From positions 1 to 64,000 of the forward strand of contig NZ_JAPSMC010000008.1 of assembly GCF_026847645.1 (NCBI RefSeq): a stretch of 64,000 bases of DNA. The letters are read 5' to 3'. Source of the stretch: Anoxybacillus sp. J5B_2022 (GTDB taxonomy: Bacteria; Bacillota; Bacilli; Bacillales; Anoxybacillaceae). Both the position numbers and the translations under genes were made by a program. Shown here piece after piece: positions 33,532 through 46,972 of the stretch (position 1 is its first letter; each line of letters starts with the position of its first letter). The notes under the pieces were generated by a model. The model was given only the letters and a program-made list of their open reading frames with translations. It ran no database searches and had not been told where the DNA came from.

Positions 33532-34011
33532 TTACTTATGATACGGTTCTCCCCGATTAATCCGAAATGCGCGGTAAATTTGTTCTAAGAGAATCAACCG
33601 CATGAGCTGGTGCGGGAACGTCATTTTGGAAAACGAGAGCGACTCGTCCGCGCGCTGCATTACTTTGCAGCTAAGGCCGAGCGAACCACCGATGATGAAC
33701 ACGACTTTGCTTTTGCCATAAGTGGCGAGCTTATCTAGGCTCGCGGCAAATTGTTCGGAAGACTTCATCGTTCCGTCAATAGCTAAGGCGATCACATACG
33801 CATCGTCCGGAACTTTTGCTAAAATGCGCTCCCCCTCTTTCTCTTTTACTTGTTCCATCTCTTGTGCGCTTAAATGTTCTGGTGCCTTTTCATCGGGCAC
33901 TTCGATCACGTCCACCTTCGCATATCCCGACAATCGTTTCACATATTCTTCGATTCCTTGCTTTAAATACTTTTCTTTTAACTTACCAACAGACAAAACT
34001 GTTATATTCAC
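33532..34011 (-). CDS. rlmH: 23S rRNA (pseudouridine1915-N3)-methyltransferase
   Basis: 159 residues from a GTG at 34011 (GGGGATG upstream), the exact family length; longer upstream starts give an unlikely tail. SPOUT methyltransferase (YbeA/YydA) that methylates pseudouridine 1915 in helix 69 of 23S rRNA. Motifs: [20 protein letters not shown] at the start, [32 protein letters not shown] and the C-terminal [10 protein letters not shown]. Lies at the end of the walRK-htrC-yyzF block as in B. subtilis. Confidence 0.97.
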   Translation of the reverse strand: MNITVLSVGKLKEKYLKQGIEEYVKRLSGYAKVDVIEVPDEKAPEHLSAQEMEQVKEKEGERILAKVPDDAYVIALAIDGTMKSSEQFAASLDKLATYGKSKVVFIIGGSLGLSCKVMQRADESLSFSKMTFPHQLMRLILLEQIYRAFRINRGEPYHK

Positions 34012-34036
34012 ATAACATCCCCACTTTATAAACAAG

Positions 34037-34271
34037 TTATCAACAGAGGTTATCCACATATGCACACATCGCATCCACATTTTGTGCTAAAAACATTCGT
34101 TCCCTACCATATATTCCGCCTGTCTAGTGCAAAATTCACACGATTCCTCTTGTTTATCCACAGGGATAGTAGAAATTTCCGGTGCTCGTTCCATTTTATC
34201 CACATAAACATCTATTGCCAGCTCTAAATGTTCTGCGCAACAAACCATCATCTTGTCCCTCCTTATCCACT
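34037..34271. other. DnaA-box cluster (rlmH-yyzF-htrC region)
   Basis: Three perfect TTATCCACA boxes at 34050-34058, 34154-34162 and 34196-34204, plus TTATCAACA at 34037-34045 and TTATCCACT at 34263-34271, all in the same orientation within 235 bp and spanning the yyzF gene. B. subtilis has an origin-proximal DnaA-box cluster at the same locus (yydA), used to titrate DnaA. Confidence 0.8.
34087..34251 (-). CDS. yyzF: CxxC/CxxH-type small protein YyzF
   Basis: 54 residues. Starts MMVCCAEHLELAIDVYVDKM and ends ESCEFCTRQAEYMVGNECF, with an N-terminal CCAEH and a C-terminal CEFC, consistent with a small zinc-binding protein. ATGATG follows AGGAGGGACAAG. Same place as yyzF in B. subtilis, between htrC and rlmH. 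Two DnaA boxes lie inside the coding sequence. Function unknown. Confidence 0.85.
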   Translation of the reverse strand: MMVCCAEHLELAIDVYVDKMERAPEISTIPVDKQEESCEFCTRQAEYMVGNECF

Positions 34272-34280
34272 TGTGGGCAA

Positions 34281-34309
34281 AGAAAACAGGAGCGCCTTTT
34301 CTCGCTCCT
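34281..34309 (-). terminator. terminator after htrC
   Basis: Stem AGGAGCG (34288-34294) / CGCTCCT (34303-34309) with an eight-base loop; the minus strand continues GTTTTCTTTG and the plus strand TGTTTTCC. Separates the wal-htrC operon from yyzF. Confidence 0.7.
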
Positions 34310-34331
34310 TGTTTTCCTTCTTATCACATGA

Positions 34332-35552
34332 TTAGAACGATTCTTTTGCCAGCTTCATCGTCACCGTTTCTTTTTTTCCACCTCGATAAAATGTCACTTT
34401 CATTTCATCGCCGATCGTCTTTTTTGTATACAAATACTTTCTCAGATCAAGCACGTTCGTAATTTTTTGGCCATCTAATGCAACGATGACATCAAACTGT
34501 TTTAACCCTGCTTGCGCTGCCGGCGATCTCGGCACCACTTGAATAATGGCAACCCCTTCGGTTACATTTGGCGGTAAATGCAGCGTTTCTTGCAAATGAT
34601 ACGAAGAAATATCGCTTAATGACCGAAGCTCTACCCCCATATATGGCCGGCGAACTTGCCCGTATTTTTCTAAATCGGCAATAATCGGTCGAGCCGAGTT
34701 GATCGGGATCGAAAAACCGATTCCCTCTACCGCCTCTTGAGCAATTTTCATCGAGTTAATGCCGATCACTTGCCCTTCAATATTCACAAGAGCGCCGCCG
34801 CTATTTCCCGGGTTGATCGCCGCATCGGTTTGCAGTACTTCTGCATTCCAGTCTGGTAACCCGTCTTGATCTAAATCGACTTCAATCGTCCGGTTTTTCC
34901 CTGAAATGATCCCTTGCGTTACCGATCCGGCAAATTGCAAACCGAGCGGATTTCCGATCGCTATGACCGGCTCGCCTAGCTTCACAGCGTCAGAGTCACC
35001 AAACTCTGCTACTTTTTTAACATGCTTCGCATCGATTTCAAGCACCGCCAAATCGGTCAAAGCATCACTTCCTAATAAGCGGGCGCGGACGCGCGTCCCA
35101 TCTTTTAAGCTCACTTCTAACTGGCTCGCGTTTTCCACGACATGATGGTTCGTCACAATAAACGCTTTGTCGCCCACTTTTTTATAAATAACGCCTGATC
35201 CAGTTCCTGCTTCGCCGCCTTGCGACCAAAAGTTTGCTTCTTGAATATTGACGACACCAACAACAGCGTCTGATACTTTGTCGATCGCTTTCGTCACTTG
35301 GGAAACGACATTGACGGACACATTTTCTTGAACGGTCGGCTTATTGCCTATCATCCCTCCATTTTCCACGTTCCCGCTTTCTTTCGGCGTAACAGAATAA
35401 GGAAGAACATCCCACTGTGAAAGCATTGGGATGGAGAATGTTACTAATAATGCCCCCAAAATCGCCCCAACAAGGCCCGCGAAAAACGTACCGCGCCGAT
35501 TGCCTTTTTGCTTTTGCCGGTACGGTTCATAATGATCGTCGTAATAGCCCAT
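34332..35552 (-). CDS. htrC: membrane-anchored HtrA-type serine protease
   Basis: 406 residues. A short cytoplasmic N-terminus rich in Arg/Lys, one membrane helix (about 22-44), then a trypsin-like domain with the catalytic triad in VTNHHVVEN (His), DALTDLAVLEI (Asp) and INPGNSGGALVN (Ser), and one PDZ domain (about 305-395). Extracytoplasmic quality-control protease, last in the walRKHIJ-htrC operon as in B. subtilis yycK. The ATG follows AGGTGAGGTG-type sequence. Confidence 0.95.
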   Translation of the reverse strand: MGYYDDHYEPYRQKQKGNRRGTFFAGLVGAILGALLVTFSIPMLSQWDVLPYSVTPKESGNVENGGMIGNKPTVQENVSVNVVSQVTKAIDKVSDAVVGVVNIQEANFWSQGGEAGTGSGVIYKKVGDKAFIVTNHHVVENASQLEVSLKDGTRVRARLLGSDALTDLAVLEIDAKHVKKVAEFGDSDAVKLGEPVIAIGNPLGLQFAGSVTQGIISGKNRTIEVDLDQDGLPDWNAEVLQTDAAINPGNSGGALVNIEGQVIGINSMKIAQEAVEGIGFSIPINSARPIIADLEKYGQVRRPYMGVELRSLSDISSYHLQETLHLPPNVTEGVAIIQVVPRSPAAQAGLKQFDVIVALDGQKITNVLDLRKYLYTKKTIGDEMKVTFYRGGKKETVTMKLAKESF

Positions 35553-35666
35553 CTACACCTCACCTGTCCTTTCTCTCTCCAATATGTATCCGTCTATTTA
35601 TTATACCGTCTCCGCCTTGCAAAAATCCATTTTGAACACATTAGCCCATCTTTCCCGAAATCATGC

Positions 35667-36458
35667 TTACACATACGCTAATGTTGTCGGGATTTTTGGG
35701 TCGGTATCGTAAAGAACGAACTGCTCACCGACCGCAAACCCTCGGTTGGAAAGCATTTGTTCCACCGTCATGCGCGCAAGCTCTTTCATATTGTTATCTT
35801 GGCTTAAGTGGGCTAAATAAATTCGCTTCGTCCGGTCACCGATCACATCGGCAAGTGCCAGCGCTGCATCCTCATTGGACACGTGGCCGACATCGCTCAA
35901 AATGCGACGCTTAATGCTCCACGGATAAGGACCCATCCGCAACATTTCCACATCGTGGTTACTTTCAAACACAAAAACGTCGGCATGCTCAATGGTCCCT
36001 TTCATCCGGTCACTTACATACCCTGTATCGGTCATAAGCACAAGCTTTTTCCCGCCATGGTGAAACACGTAAAACATTGGCTCGGCAGCATCGTGAGAAA
36101 CACCGAATGACTCAACATCCAAATCGCCAAACGAGCGAACCGACCCGGTCGGGAAGACAAACTTCTGCTCGGTAGGAACTTCACCGATCAACCCTTCCAT
36201 CGCCTTCCACGTTTTTTCGTTTGCATAAATCGGAAGTTGATATTTCCGCGCGATGACGCCTAATCCTTTAATGTGATCACTATGCTCATGCGTCACTAAA
36301 ATTGCCGTCACATCTTTTATATGACGGCCAATTTGCTGGAAAAGTTGCTCGAGTTGTTTGCCGCTTAACCCTGCATCGACAAGCAACCGGTGTTTATTTG
36401 TTTCCACATAAAAAGCATTTCCCGTACTTCCACTAGCAAGAACGCTAAACTGCATCAT
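35667..36458 (-). CDS. walJ: metallo-beta-lactamase fold exonuclease WalJ (YycJ)
   Basis: About 263 residues from ATG 36458 (GGAGTG eight bases upstream); an ATG at 36467 is an alternative. MBL-fold metal motif [10 protein letters not shown] (about 57-66) with further ligands at [17 protein letters not shown] and LAHLSQDNN. The family is tied to coordination of cell division, DNA repair and WalRK signalling; B. subtilis WalJ has 5'-3' exonuclease activity. Lies between walI and htrC. Confidence 0.92.
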   Translation of the reverse strand: MMQFSVLASGSTGNAFYVETNKHRLLVDAGLSGKQLEQLFQQIGRHIKDVTAILVTHEHSDHIKGLGVIARKYQLPIYANEKTWKAMEGLIGEVPTEQKFVFPTGSVRSFGDLDVESFGVSHDAAEPMFYVFHHGGKKLVLMTDTGYVSDRMKGTIEHADVFVFESNHDVEMLRMGPYPWSIKRRILSDVGHVSNEDAALALADVIGDRTKRIYLAHLSQDNNMKELARMTVEQMLSNRGFAVGEQFVLYDTDPKIPTTLAYV

Positions 36459-36463
36459 CCCAT

Positions 36464-37249
36464 TCACTCCAACACGCTTCCTTCATCGTTAATAATTTGT
36501 CCTTCAAATGCATGAATAAAATAATCTTTTTTTCCGTTCACTACCACGTGCCACGTCGGCGTTAATACTTGTGAAGCGGTAAATTGTACGAGTGCATAAT
36601 ACCCGAGTTCCACCGTAGTCACACGGTCTCCTGGCTTTAAATAATCTTTTTTATACAGCGTTTCAATCGCTTTGATCGCTGGAATAATGTCTTGTTTTTT
36701 CTCGTATTTCTCTAAATCCTCTAACATTGTTTGTTCATACGAAACAACTTCTTTTTTGTCGTTCAAATGCAGTAAAAGCATGCTGCTGACATTTTTATAG
36801 ATCATTTTATTGCCGTATTTTTGAAAAAAAATGATCGTTTGCGATTTCTCGTCAAACGCCCAAAAGGCATACTCTTTCCCGCTGAGGATATTTTTCTGTA
36901 AAAATTCATTTAAGCTGTAAGGGTCTTTAACATCTGCAAGCGCAACTGGATGAACAAACGTCGCCTGCAACACAGACTGATTCCTCGTCGTAATTTTTTG
37001 ATTCGTCAATTTTTCCGTTTCTTGACGGGTAAAAATTTTGCTTCTCCCGCTTACATACGACGCTTTCGTCACTTCTTTCGGAATTTCCACATACGTAATG
37101 CCGTTCGCTTCTAGCTGCTCTTCAATCGTCGTTTCTAAAATGACATCCAGTTGACTACTATTTCGCTTTTGCATAAATTGATAGCCTAAAAAAAGATCGA
37201 GGATGAGGAAGGTAATGATAAAAATCGTTTTTGTTTTACTCCAATCCAA
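36464..37249 (-). CDS. walI: WalRK regulatory membrane protein WalI (YycI)
   Basis: 261 residues with one N-terminal membrane helix ([26 protein letters not shown], split here for length: the hydrophobic part is [16 protein letters not shown]) and an extracytoplasmic domain. Partners with WalH to restrain WalK kinase activity in the membrane. The start overlaps the walH end by 14 bases. Sequence similarity in this family is low, so the name relies on operon position and topology. Confidence 0.9.
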   Translation of the reverse strand: MDWSKTKTIFIITFLILDLFLGYQFMQKRNSSQLDVILETTIEEQLEANGITYVEIPKEVTKASYVSGRSKIFTRQETEKLTNQKITTRNQSVLQATFVHPVALADVKDPYSLNEFLQKNILSGKEYAFWAFDEKSQTIIFFQKYGNKMIYKNVSSMLLLHLNDKKEVVSYEQTMLEDLEKYEKKQDIIPAIKAIETLYKKDYLKPGDRVTTVELGYYALVQFTASQVLTPTWHVVVNGKKDYFIHAFEGQIINDEGSVLE

Positions 37250-38573
37250 CGGCGCTCCCTCCTCGTCCTCCTGTTGTTTCTTTTAACGAAATCGTTTTCC
37301 ACGTTCCGTCGTACAAGAAAAACCAAGCTGGCTCCAAAATGACAACCTTCCCTCTCTCTTGGTCTTTCACTAGTTCATATCCGAGCGTAATGCCGTTGAC
37401 TAGTTCTTTTCGAAACCCTTTCATTTTTTCTAGCTGTTTAATCACTTCTTGACCGGACCATACTTTCGTCGATACGCTCACGCGGTCAGGGATTTCCAAA
37501 CGGAACAACGGACGTTGATATTTATTGACTTCATTCGTTCCCCATATTTGAACAATTTCAGACATCCCATAGTCATTAAAGACCGGATAGTTGTTAACAT
37601 AAAGACGGAACACTACTTTCCGCTTGTCCCGATCCCATTCGGCGAAATGATACATATCCGTCCAACCGCCGTGTTCGTTAACAAAATCAATGCTTTTTTG
37701 AATGAGTGTCGAACTTTCGTCACTCGATTGGCTGATCGTATTTTTGGCTGCCGGATTAACATATAGCAATAAATTTTGTAAAAAGTCAACATCCATCAGC
37801 CTTGACCCATCCGTATACTCTTCGCCAAACGTTAATATATCCTTTTTTACAAAACTCGGGTCGCTAAATAACGCTTCTTTAAATTTATCTGGATCAAGTT
37901 CATCCGTATAATATTGAAACCGGCTCATCATCATTTCTTTTTCCGGCAAAAAGAAAGCCTTTGTTTCACTTACGTTATACGCAAAATAGCGGGGGAATTT
38001 TTCAGCCTTTTCATATAGCTGATGGATTTCTTCCAGTGATGCATCGCTCACCGTCGCTTGATACACTTTGCGGTGATCGGTCGAAACAAAATAGGCAATG
38101 AAATCTTGGTGCTTTTCCATCGGAAGGACGATCGTATCAAAGCTAACCCCGTCCATTCCTTTATCATCGATTTGAAAAAGGTCGCGGTAAATATTCATCG
38201 GAATTTCATCCGGATAGACGATCTCGATCGCTTCTTTTCGATGAACAAATGATAAAAAGTTCTCTTTGGAAACGGTAGACGAAATATTTTCGAAATCATC
38301 GAACGTCCATTTTTTCATATCTTTTAATAGCTTGCTAATATCTCCTTCTTCTATCATCCCGTAATGAGCTTCATTTTTATGAATCAGTACTTGCGAAGGA
38401 CGAACGATCATCGATGTGTCGACCTGTGCGTTGCTGATCGATACATTTTGGATATATTCATCATTTTGGATCGCATCGTATTGCGGGTGATACGTCCACA
38501 ATTCCCACGTAAACGCAATGCTTGTCAACACTAAAAACGTTAATAGGATTGTTTTTGCTGCTTCATACTTCAT
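37236..38573 (-). CDS. walH: WalRK regulatory membrane protein WalH (YycH)
   Basis: About 445 residues from the ATG at 38573, which has AAGAGGATGA upstream and overlaps the walK stop by 11 bases. A single N-terminal helix (about 5-22) and a large extracytoplasmic YycH domain (family fold of three sub-domains). Acts with WalI on WalK. The C-terminus ends in a Gly-rich [13 protein letters not shown] tail. Confidence 0.9.
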   Translation of the reverse strand: MKYEAAKTILLTFLVLTSIAFTWELWTYHPQYDAIQNDEYIQNVSISNAQVDTSMIVRPSQVLIHKNEAHYGMIEEGDISKLLKDMKKWTFDDFENISSTVSKENFLSFVHRKEAIEIVYPDEIPMNIYRDLFQIDDKGMDGVSFDTIVLPMEKHQDFIAYFVSTDHRKVYQATVSDASLEEIHQLYEKAEKFPRYFAYNVSETKAFFLPEKEMMMSRFQYYTDELDPDKFKEALFSDPSFVKKDILTFGEEYTDGSRLMDVDFLQNLLLYVNPAAKNTISQSSDESSTLIQKSIDFVNEHGGWTDMYHFAEWDRDKRKVVFRLYVNNYPVFNDYGMSEIVQIWGTNEVNKYQRPLFRLEIPDRVSVSTKVWSGQEVIKQLEKMKGFRKELVNGITLGYELVKDQERGKVVILEPAWFFLYDGTWKTISLKETTGGRGGSAVGLE

Positions 38574-40395
38574 CCCAGTCATCCTCTTGTATTCGTTCAA
38601 ATGGCAATGTAAAGAAAATCGTCGTTCCTTTATGCTCTTGGCTTTTCGCCCAAATTCTTCCCCCGTGAGCTACCACTACCTCTTTGGCGATTGCCAGTCC
38701 TAATCCCGTTCCGCCAAGTTTGCGTGACCTTGCTTTATCAACGCGATAAAACCGCTCAAATACTTTTGACAAATCGGATTTTGGAATACCGACCCCTTCA
38801 TCGGTGACGCTCACTAAAATTTCATCGCTCAATTCTTTGACGCGAAACGTAATGTTCCCACCTTGTGGGGAATATTTTAGCGCGTTTGAAATAATATTAT
38901 CGAGCACCTGTGTAATTTTATCTTCATCAATTTCAATAAAAATGGCTTCATCCGGAATTTTTCGAATAAACATCACGTTTTCGTTTTTCGTTAATTCAAA
39001 CCGGTCAATCACTTGATGGAAGTAGCGCGAAAAATTGACCCATGATTTATTCAGCTTGTAATCTTTGCTATCTAATTTCGAAAGCTGCAATAAATCGTTC
39101 ACGAGCCGAATCATTCGTTCCGTTTCCGTTTGCGCCACTTCAATAAACCGCGGTGCAATGTTTTCATCTCGCCACAATCCTTCACCGAGCGCTTCTAAAT
39201 AGCTTTTCATCGTCGTCAGCGGCGTTCGGAGCTCGTGGGAAACATTAGCAACAAACTCTCTTCGTTCTTGATCGATTTTTTCTTGTTCCGTAATATCATG
39301 CAGCACAACAATCAAACCGTTTACAAAGCCGGTTTCTTTTTGAATCACTGACAAAGAAGCGCGCAAAACATACAATTCTTCCTCGGTGCTAAAGTCTAAA
39401 ATGAGCGAATCCCGCTCTTCAATTAACGTTTCAAACGTATATTGCCCTTCTAAGCCGAGCACATCAATAATCGAACTAGAAAGCACTGTTTCACGTGAAA
39501 CATTTAAAATGTTTAATGCGGCATCGTTAATTAAAATGATGCGGCCGCGCCGGTCGGTGGCGATCACTCCATCGGTCATATGGGTAAGCACAAGCGCCAA
39601 TTTCCGTCGTTCCCCTTCGGTTGTCGCTTGCGCTTCTTGCAATTTTTTCGTCAAATTGTTAAATGTCATCGACAGCTGGCCAATTTCGTCGTACCCATAC
39701 ACCTTTACTTTTCGTGAAAAATTACCTTTTGCCATCGCTAGCGCCTGTTTTCGCATATCCGAAATCGGGCGGGTAATCGTTCTGGAAAGAAAAATTCCTA
39801 GTATCGCGGTAATCGCCAGCGCAATTCCCGTTCCTGTCGCAAAAATCATATTGATTTGTTTCATTTGCGAAAAGACGTTTTCCATCGAAGCAATGACGTA
39901 AATCGCGCCTTTAATTTCGCCATTTAGCTTCACCGGGGTCGATGAAATATACATGCGATGGCCCGTCTTCGGATCAATTAACGTTCGATCGACCACTTCT
40001 CCTGTCACAAGCGCCCGTTTCACAAAAATCTCCGTCGTTCGCTTTCCAACAATGTTTTGCATGTACGGATTCGATGTGGCCAGCACTTTTCCTTTATCAT
40101 CAATTACGCGGACTTCGGAAATATCTTGCGAAACAAAGTCGTGAAGCAACGATCGAATTTCCTCTTCCAACGTCGGATCTTTACCGTCGTCCCGCTCTTT
40201 GCTGATCGCTTGTTCGACGTTATAAGCAAGCAGTGTCACTCGTTCATTTAACGAGCTTTTAAAGTTTTGCACGAGCTGCGTTTCCAATTCGCGAACAAAG
40301 TACACACCAATAATTTGCATCGCAACAAGAATAAGCAGCACATAGATCAACACAAATTTAAAATGAATCGAACGAAATGGACCTACTTTTTTCAT
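38563..40395 (-). CDS. walK: sensor histidine kinase WalK (YycG)
   Basis: 610 residues from the ATG at 40395, with AGGAG before it within the walR stop region. Two membrane helices (about 13-34 and 182-204) flank an extracytoplasmic Cache-like domain; then HAMP (about 205-257), PAS (about 262-370), HisKA with phospho-accepting His387 in NVSHELRTPL, and HATPase with NALKYSPQGG and GVGIPKSDLS, GTGLGLAIAK. Controls cell-wall metabolism and is essential in B. subtilis. A perfect parS site lies inside the coding region. Confidence 0.97.
   Translation of the reverse strand: MKKVGPFRSIHFKFVLIYVLLILVAMQIIGVYFVRELETQLVQNFKSSLNERVTLLAYNVEQAISKERDDGKDPTLEEEIRSLLHDFVSQDISEVRVIDDKGKVLATSNPYMQNIVGKRTTEIFVKRALVTGEVVDRTLIDPKTGHRMYISSTPVKLNGEIKGAIYVIASMENVFSQMKQINMIFATGTGIALAITAILGIFLSRTITRPISDMRKQALAMAKGNFSRKVKVYGYDEIGQLSMTFNNLTKKLQEAQATTEGERRKLALVLTHMTDGVIATDRRGRIILINDAALNILNVSRETVLSSSIIDVLGLEGQYTFETLIEERDSLILDFSTEEELYVLRASLSVIQKETGFVNGLIVVLHDITEQEKIDQERREFVANVSHELRTPLTTMKSYLEALGEGLWRDENIAPRFIEVAQTETERMIRLVNDLLQLSKLDSKDYKLNKSWVNFSRYFHQVIDRFELTKNENVMFIRKIPDEAIFIEIDEDKITQVLDNIISNALKYSPQGGNITFRVKELSDEILVSVTDEGVGIPKSDLSKVFERFYRVDKARSRKLGGTGLGLAIAKEVVVAHGGRIWAKSQEHKGTTIFFTLPFERIQEDDWDEV
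39487..39502. other. parS site inside walK
   Basis: TGTTTCACGTGAAACA is a perfect match to the Spo0J/ParB binding palindrome. It falls in the PAS region of walK, so it is conserved together with the codons there. Confidence 0.95.
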
Positions 40396-40405
40396 GCTGT
40401 TTCGT

Positions 40406-41116
40406 TTACTCCTGTTCTGGATTGCGTAAATAATAACCGACACCGCGGCGTGTGACGATCCATGCTGGATGGGAAGGGTTATCTTCAATTTTTTCCCGCA
40501 AGCGACGAACAGTCACGTCTACTGTGCGAACATCTCCGTAATAATCGTATCCCCATACCGTCTGCAACAAATGTTCCCTTGTCATCACTTGTCCGATATG
40601 TTTCGCCAAATAGTAAAGCAATTCAAATTCACGATGGGTTAGTTCAATCGTTTCGCCTCGCTTCAATACAATATACGCATCCGGGCGAATGACAAGCGAG
40701 CCAATCGTAATTTCACTCGTATCGTTTAGCTCTTCTTGTGCGCCCGCATTTGGTTGATGGCGGCGCAAATTCGCTTTGACACGCGCTAACAATTCCCTTG
40801 TGCTGAACGGCTTCGTTACGTAATCGTCCGCCCCTAATTCAAGCCCAAGCACTTTATCAATCTCTGAATCTTTCGCTGTCAGCATAATAATCGGCATATC
40901 ATACTTCTTCCGCACTTCGCGGCATACTTCCATGCCATCTTTTTGCGGAAGCATGATATCAAGCAAAATAAGATCTGGAACAAGCTCTTCCACTTTTTGT
41001 AGCGCTTCTACCCCATCGTAAGCGCAAATGACTTCATATCCTTCCCGCTGCAGATTAAATTGCAAAATATCAGCAATTGGTTTTTCATCATCTACGACAA
41101 GAATTCGTTTTTCCAT
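40406..41116 (-). CDS. walR: response regulator WalR (YycF)
   Basis: About 236 residues; the second of two adjacent ATG codons (GGAAGGATG upstream) gives the usual [16 protein letters not shown] start. Receiver domain with acidic pocket VVDDE and phospho-accepting Asp in [13 protein letters not shown]; OmpR/PhoB-type winged helix at 135-234 ([41 protein letters not shown]). Head of walRKHIJ-htrC. Regulates autolysin and cell-wall genes. Confidence 0.98.
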   Translation of the reverse strand: MEKRILVVDDEKPIADILQFNLQREGYEVICAYDGVEALQKVEELVPDLILLDIMLPQKDGMEVCREVRKKYDMPIIMLTAKDSEIDKVLGLELGADDYVTKPFSTRELLARVKANLRRHQPNAGAQEELNDTSEITIGSLVIRPDAYIVLKRGETIELTHREFELLYYLAKHIGQVMTREHLLQTVWGYDYYGDVRTVDVTVRRLREKIEDNPSHPAWIVTRRGVGYYLRNPEQE

Positions 41117-41288
41117 CATGATTCACATCCTTCCGTTATTGATGGATTCAAAAAGACACGTACATTTAGTAATGTTTGGTGGAGGTCAAACGAAAAACGC
41201 GTTTCCCCGACATTCAAAAAGGTGCGTATATTAATAATGTACCATGTTATGAGCGCGAATTCACTTATTACCGATTGCCAATTCATAA

Positions 41289-41339
41289 GAAAAGCTAGAA
41301 ATAGAGCTTTCTCAACGGGTTTTTATGGATTAATCAACA
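41289..41339 (-). repeat. dispersed TGTTGATTA element, copy 2 (3' part)
   Basis: AGAAAAGCTAGAAATAGAGC and the end ATGGATTAATCAACA match the 3' half of the other copies. The 5' half and 5' terminal repeat are not recognisable, so it is truncated or diverged. Lies between the purA terminator and walR. Confidence 0.8.
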
Positions 41340-41384
41340 CTCCTGAAGCGAAAATGCAGCGGCTGACAAATGTTTTCTTCCACG

Positions 41385-41421
41385 CAAAAAAAGCATAGAC
41401 ACTTGTTCGTGCCTATGCTTT
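41385..41421 (-). terminator. terminator of purA
   Basis: AAGCATAGaCAC / GTGcCTATGCTT (41391-41402 / 41409-41420) with a seven-base loop; TTTTTTTGCG follows on the minus strand. Confidence 0.9.
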
Positions 41422-41484
41422 AATATCGATTTTTGCATCGCTGGCTAGCTCCGGATCACAGCTAACCAGTCGCCTCCGCTTTTC

Positions 41485-42924
<1,440 letters not shown>

Positions 42925-44289
42925 TTAAGCACCTGGAGGGATTTGCGTATCATCAAACCGCCGCTCTAGGTTGACAAATTTATTATACTCTTTAATAAAG
43001 GCTAATTGGACCGTTCCGACCGGGCCGTTCCGTTGCTTTGCAATGATAATTTCAATAATATTTTTGTTTTCCGAGTCTTTATCATAGTAGTCGTCGCGAT
43101 ATAAAAACGCGACAATATCCGCGTCTTGCTCGATGCTGCCCGATTCGCGAATATCTGACATCATCGGACGCTTATCTTGACGCTGCTCTACGCTACGCGA
43201 AAGCTGCGATAAAGCGATGACTGGAACTTCTAACTCACGAGCGAGCGCTTTTAACGAACGAGAAATTTCCGATACTTCTTGCTGGCGGTTTTCTCGGTTT
43301 CTTCCACTCCCTTGAATGAGCTGCAAATAATCGATCAATACCATTCCAAGCCCGCTTTCTTGCTTGAGGCGGCGGCATTTCGCCCGAATTTCGCTGACGC
43401 GAATGCTCGGCGTATCGTCGATATAAATACCAGCATTGGACAAGCTTCCCATCGCCATTGTTAACTTGCCCCAATCTTCTGGCGTCAATTTTCCCGTCCG
43501 CAAATTTTGGGCATTAATGTTCCCCTCCGCACAAAGCATCCGCATCACGAGCTGTTGGGCGCTCATCTCAAGGCTAAAAATCGCCACGTTTTCGTTTGTT
43601 TTCGTCGCAACGTTTTGCGCAATGTTGAGCGCAAACGCCGTTTTTCCGACGGAAGGACGAGCCGCGACGATAATTAAATCACTGCGTTGGAATCCAGCGG
43701 TCATTCGGTCAAGCTCCGTAAATCCAGTCGGGATTCCCGTAATTTCCCCCTTTCGGTTATGAAGCATCTCAATATTGTCATACGCTTGAACGAGCACGTC
43801 TTTAATATTTTGAAACGCCCCGGAATGTTTCCGTTGCGAAATCTCCATAATTTTCTTTTCCGCTTCGTTCAACAGCACATCGACTTCATCTTCACGCGTG
43901 TAGCTGTCTTGCGCAATCGACGTCGCTGTGCGAATTAAGCGGCGCAGCACGGATTTTTCTTCCACAATCCGGGCATAATATTCGACGTTCGCTGCGGTTG
44001 GGACTGAATCCGCTAGCTCGCTTAAATACGAAACGCCCCCTACTTCTTCAAGCGCCTTCGCATCGGCCAGTTCCGCCGTGACCGTGACTAAGTCAACCGG
44101 CTCTCCTTTATCGGCTACTTTCAACATCGCATGGAAAATTTTTTGATGGGCCGCGCGATAAAAATCTTCCGGTATTAAAATTTCCGAAGCTAACGTTAAA
44201 GCGGAAGAATCGAGAAAAATCGCCCCTAATACAGCCTGCTCTGCTTCAATATTTTGCGGCGGAATGCGCTCGGCAAATAAATCACTCAT
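42925..44289 (-). CDS. dnaB: replicative DNA helicase
   Basis: 454 residues from the ATG at 44289 (GGTGGTGAG upstream), giving the family start MSDLFAERIPPQNIEAEQAV. Hexameric 5'-3' helicase of the replisome (named DnaC in B. subtilis). N-terminal primase-interacting domain, then a RecA-like domain with Walker A ARPSVGKTAFALN (about 205-217), Walker B GMVLIDYLQLI, ALSQLSRSVEQR and the DIRESGSIEQDADIV motif. Confidence 0.98.
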   Translation of the reverse strand: MSDLFAERIPPQNIEAEQAVLGAIFLDSSALTLASEILIPEDFYRAAHQKIFHAMLKVADKGEPVDLVTVTAELADAKALEEVGGVSYLSELADSVPTAANVEYYARIVEEKSVLRRLIRTATSIAQDSYTREDEVDVLLNEAEKKIMEISQRKHSGAFQNIKDVLVQAYDNIEMLHNRKGEITGIPTGFTELDRMTAGFQRSDLIIVAARPSVGKTAFALNIAQNVATKTNENVAIFSLEMSAQQLVMRMLCAEGNINAQNLRTGKLTPEDWGKLTMAMGSLSNAGIYIDDTPSIRVSEIRAKCRRLKQESGLGMVLIDYLQLIQGSGRNRENRQQEVSEISRSLKALARELEVPVIALSQLSRSVEQRQDKRPMMSDIRESGSIEQDADIVAFLYRDDYYDKDSENKNIIEIIIAKQRNGPVGTVQLAFIKEYNKFVNLERRFDDTQIPPGA

Positions 44290-44380
44290 CTTACTCACCA
44301 CCTTCTTGTCCATCCTATCCATAAGAAAAATGTGATTATATGAGGGAGCCTCATAAAATCACATTTTCAATTAGCAGAAA

Positions 44381-44505
44381 TGTTGATTATCCATTATTTA
44401 TTTTGAAAAATATGGAATAATAAGCATACCCAGTCAGCAAGCGAAGCTTAGCCGACTGAGGCAGAAAAGCTAATAATAGAGCTATCTTAATTGATTGATC
44501 AACCA
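44381..44505 (-). repeat. dispersed TGTTGATTA element, copy 3
   Basis: About 125 bp. 5' end TGTTGATTATCCAT; middle AGTCAGCAAGC / GCCGACT inverted repeat; then GGCAGAAAAGCTAATAATAGAGC; diverged 3' end TTGATTGATCAACCA. Lies between the rplI stop (44520) and dnaB. Confidence 0.85.
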
Positions 44506-44519
44506 ATATGTTCAACCAG

Positions 44520-46939
<2,420 letters not shown>

Positions 46940-46972
46940 TCATGTCAGCTCCTAAATTCATCATTCTCTCGC

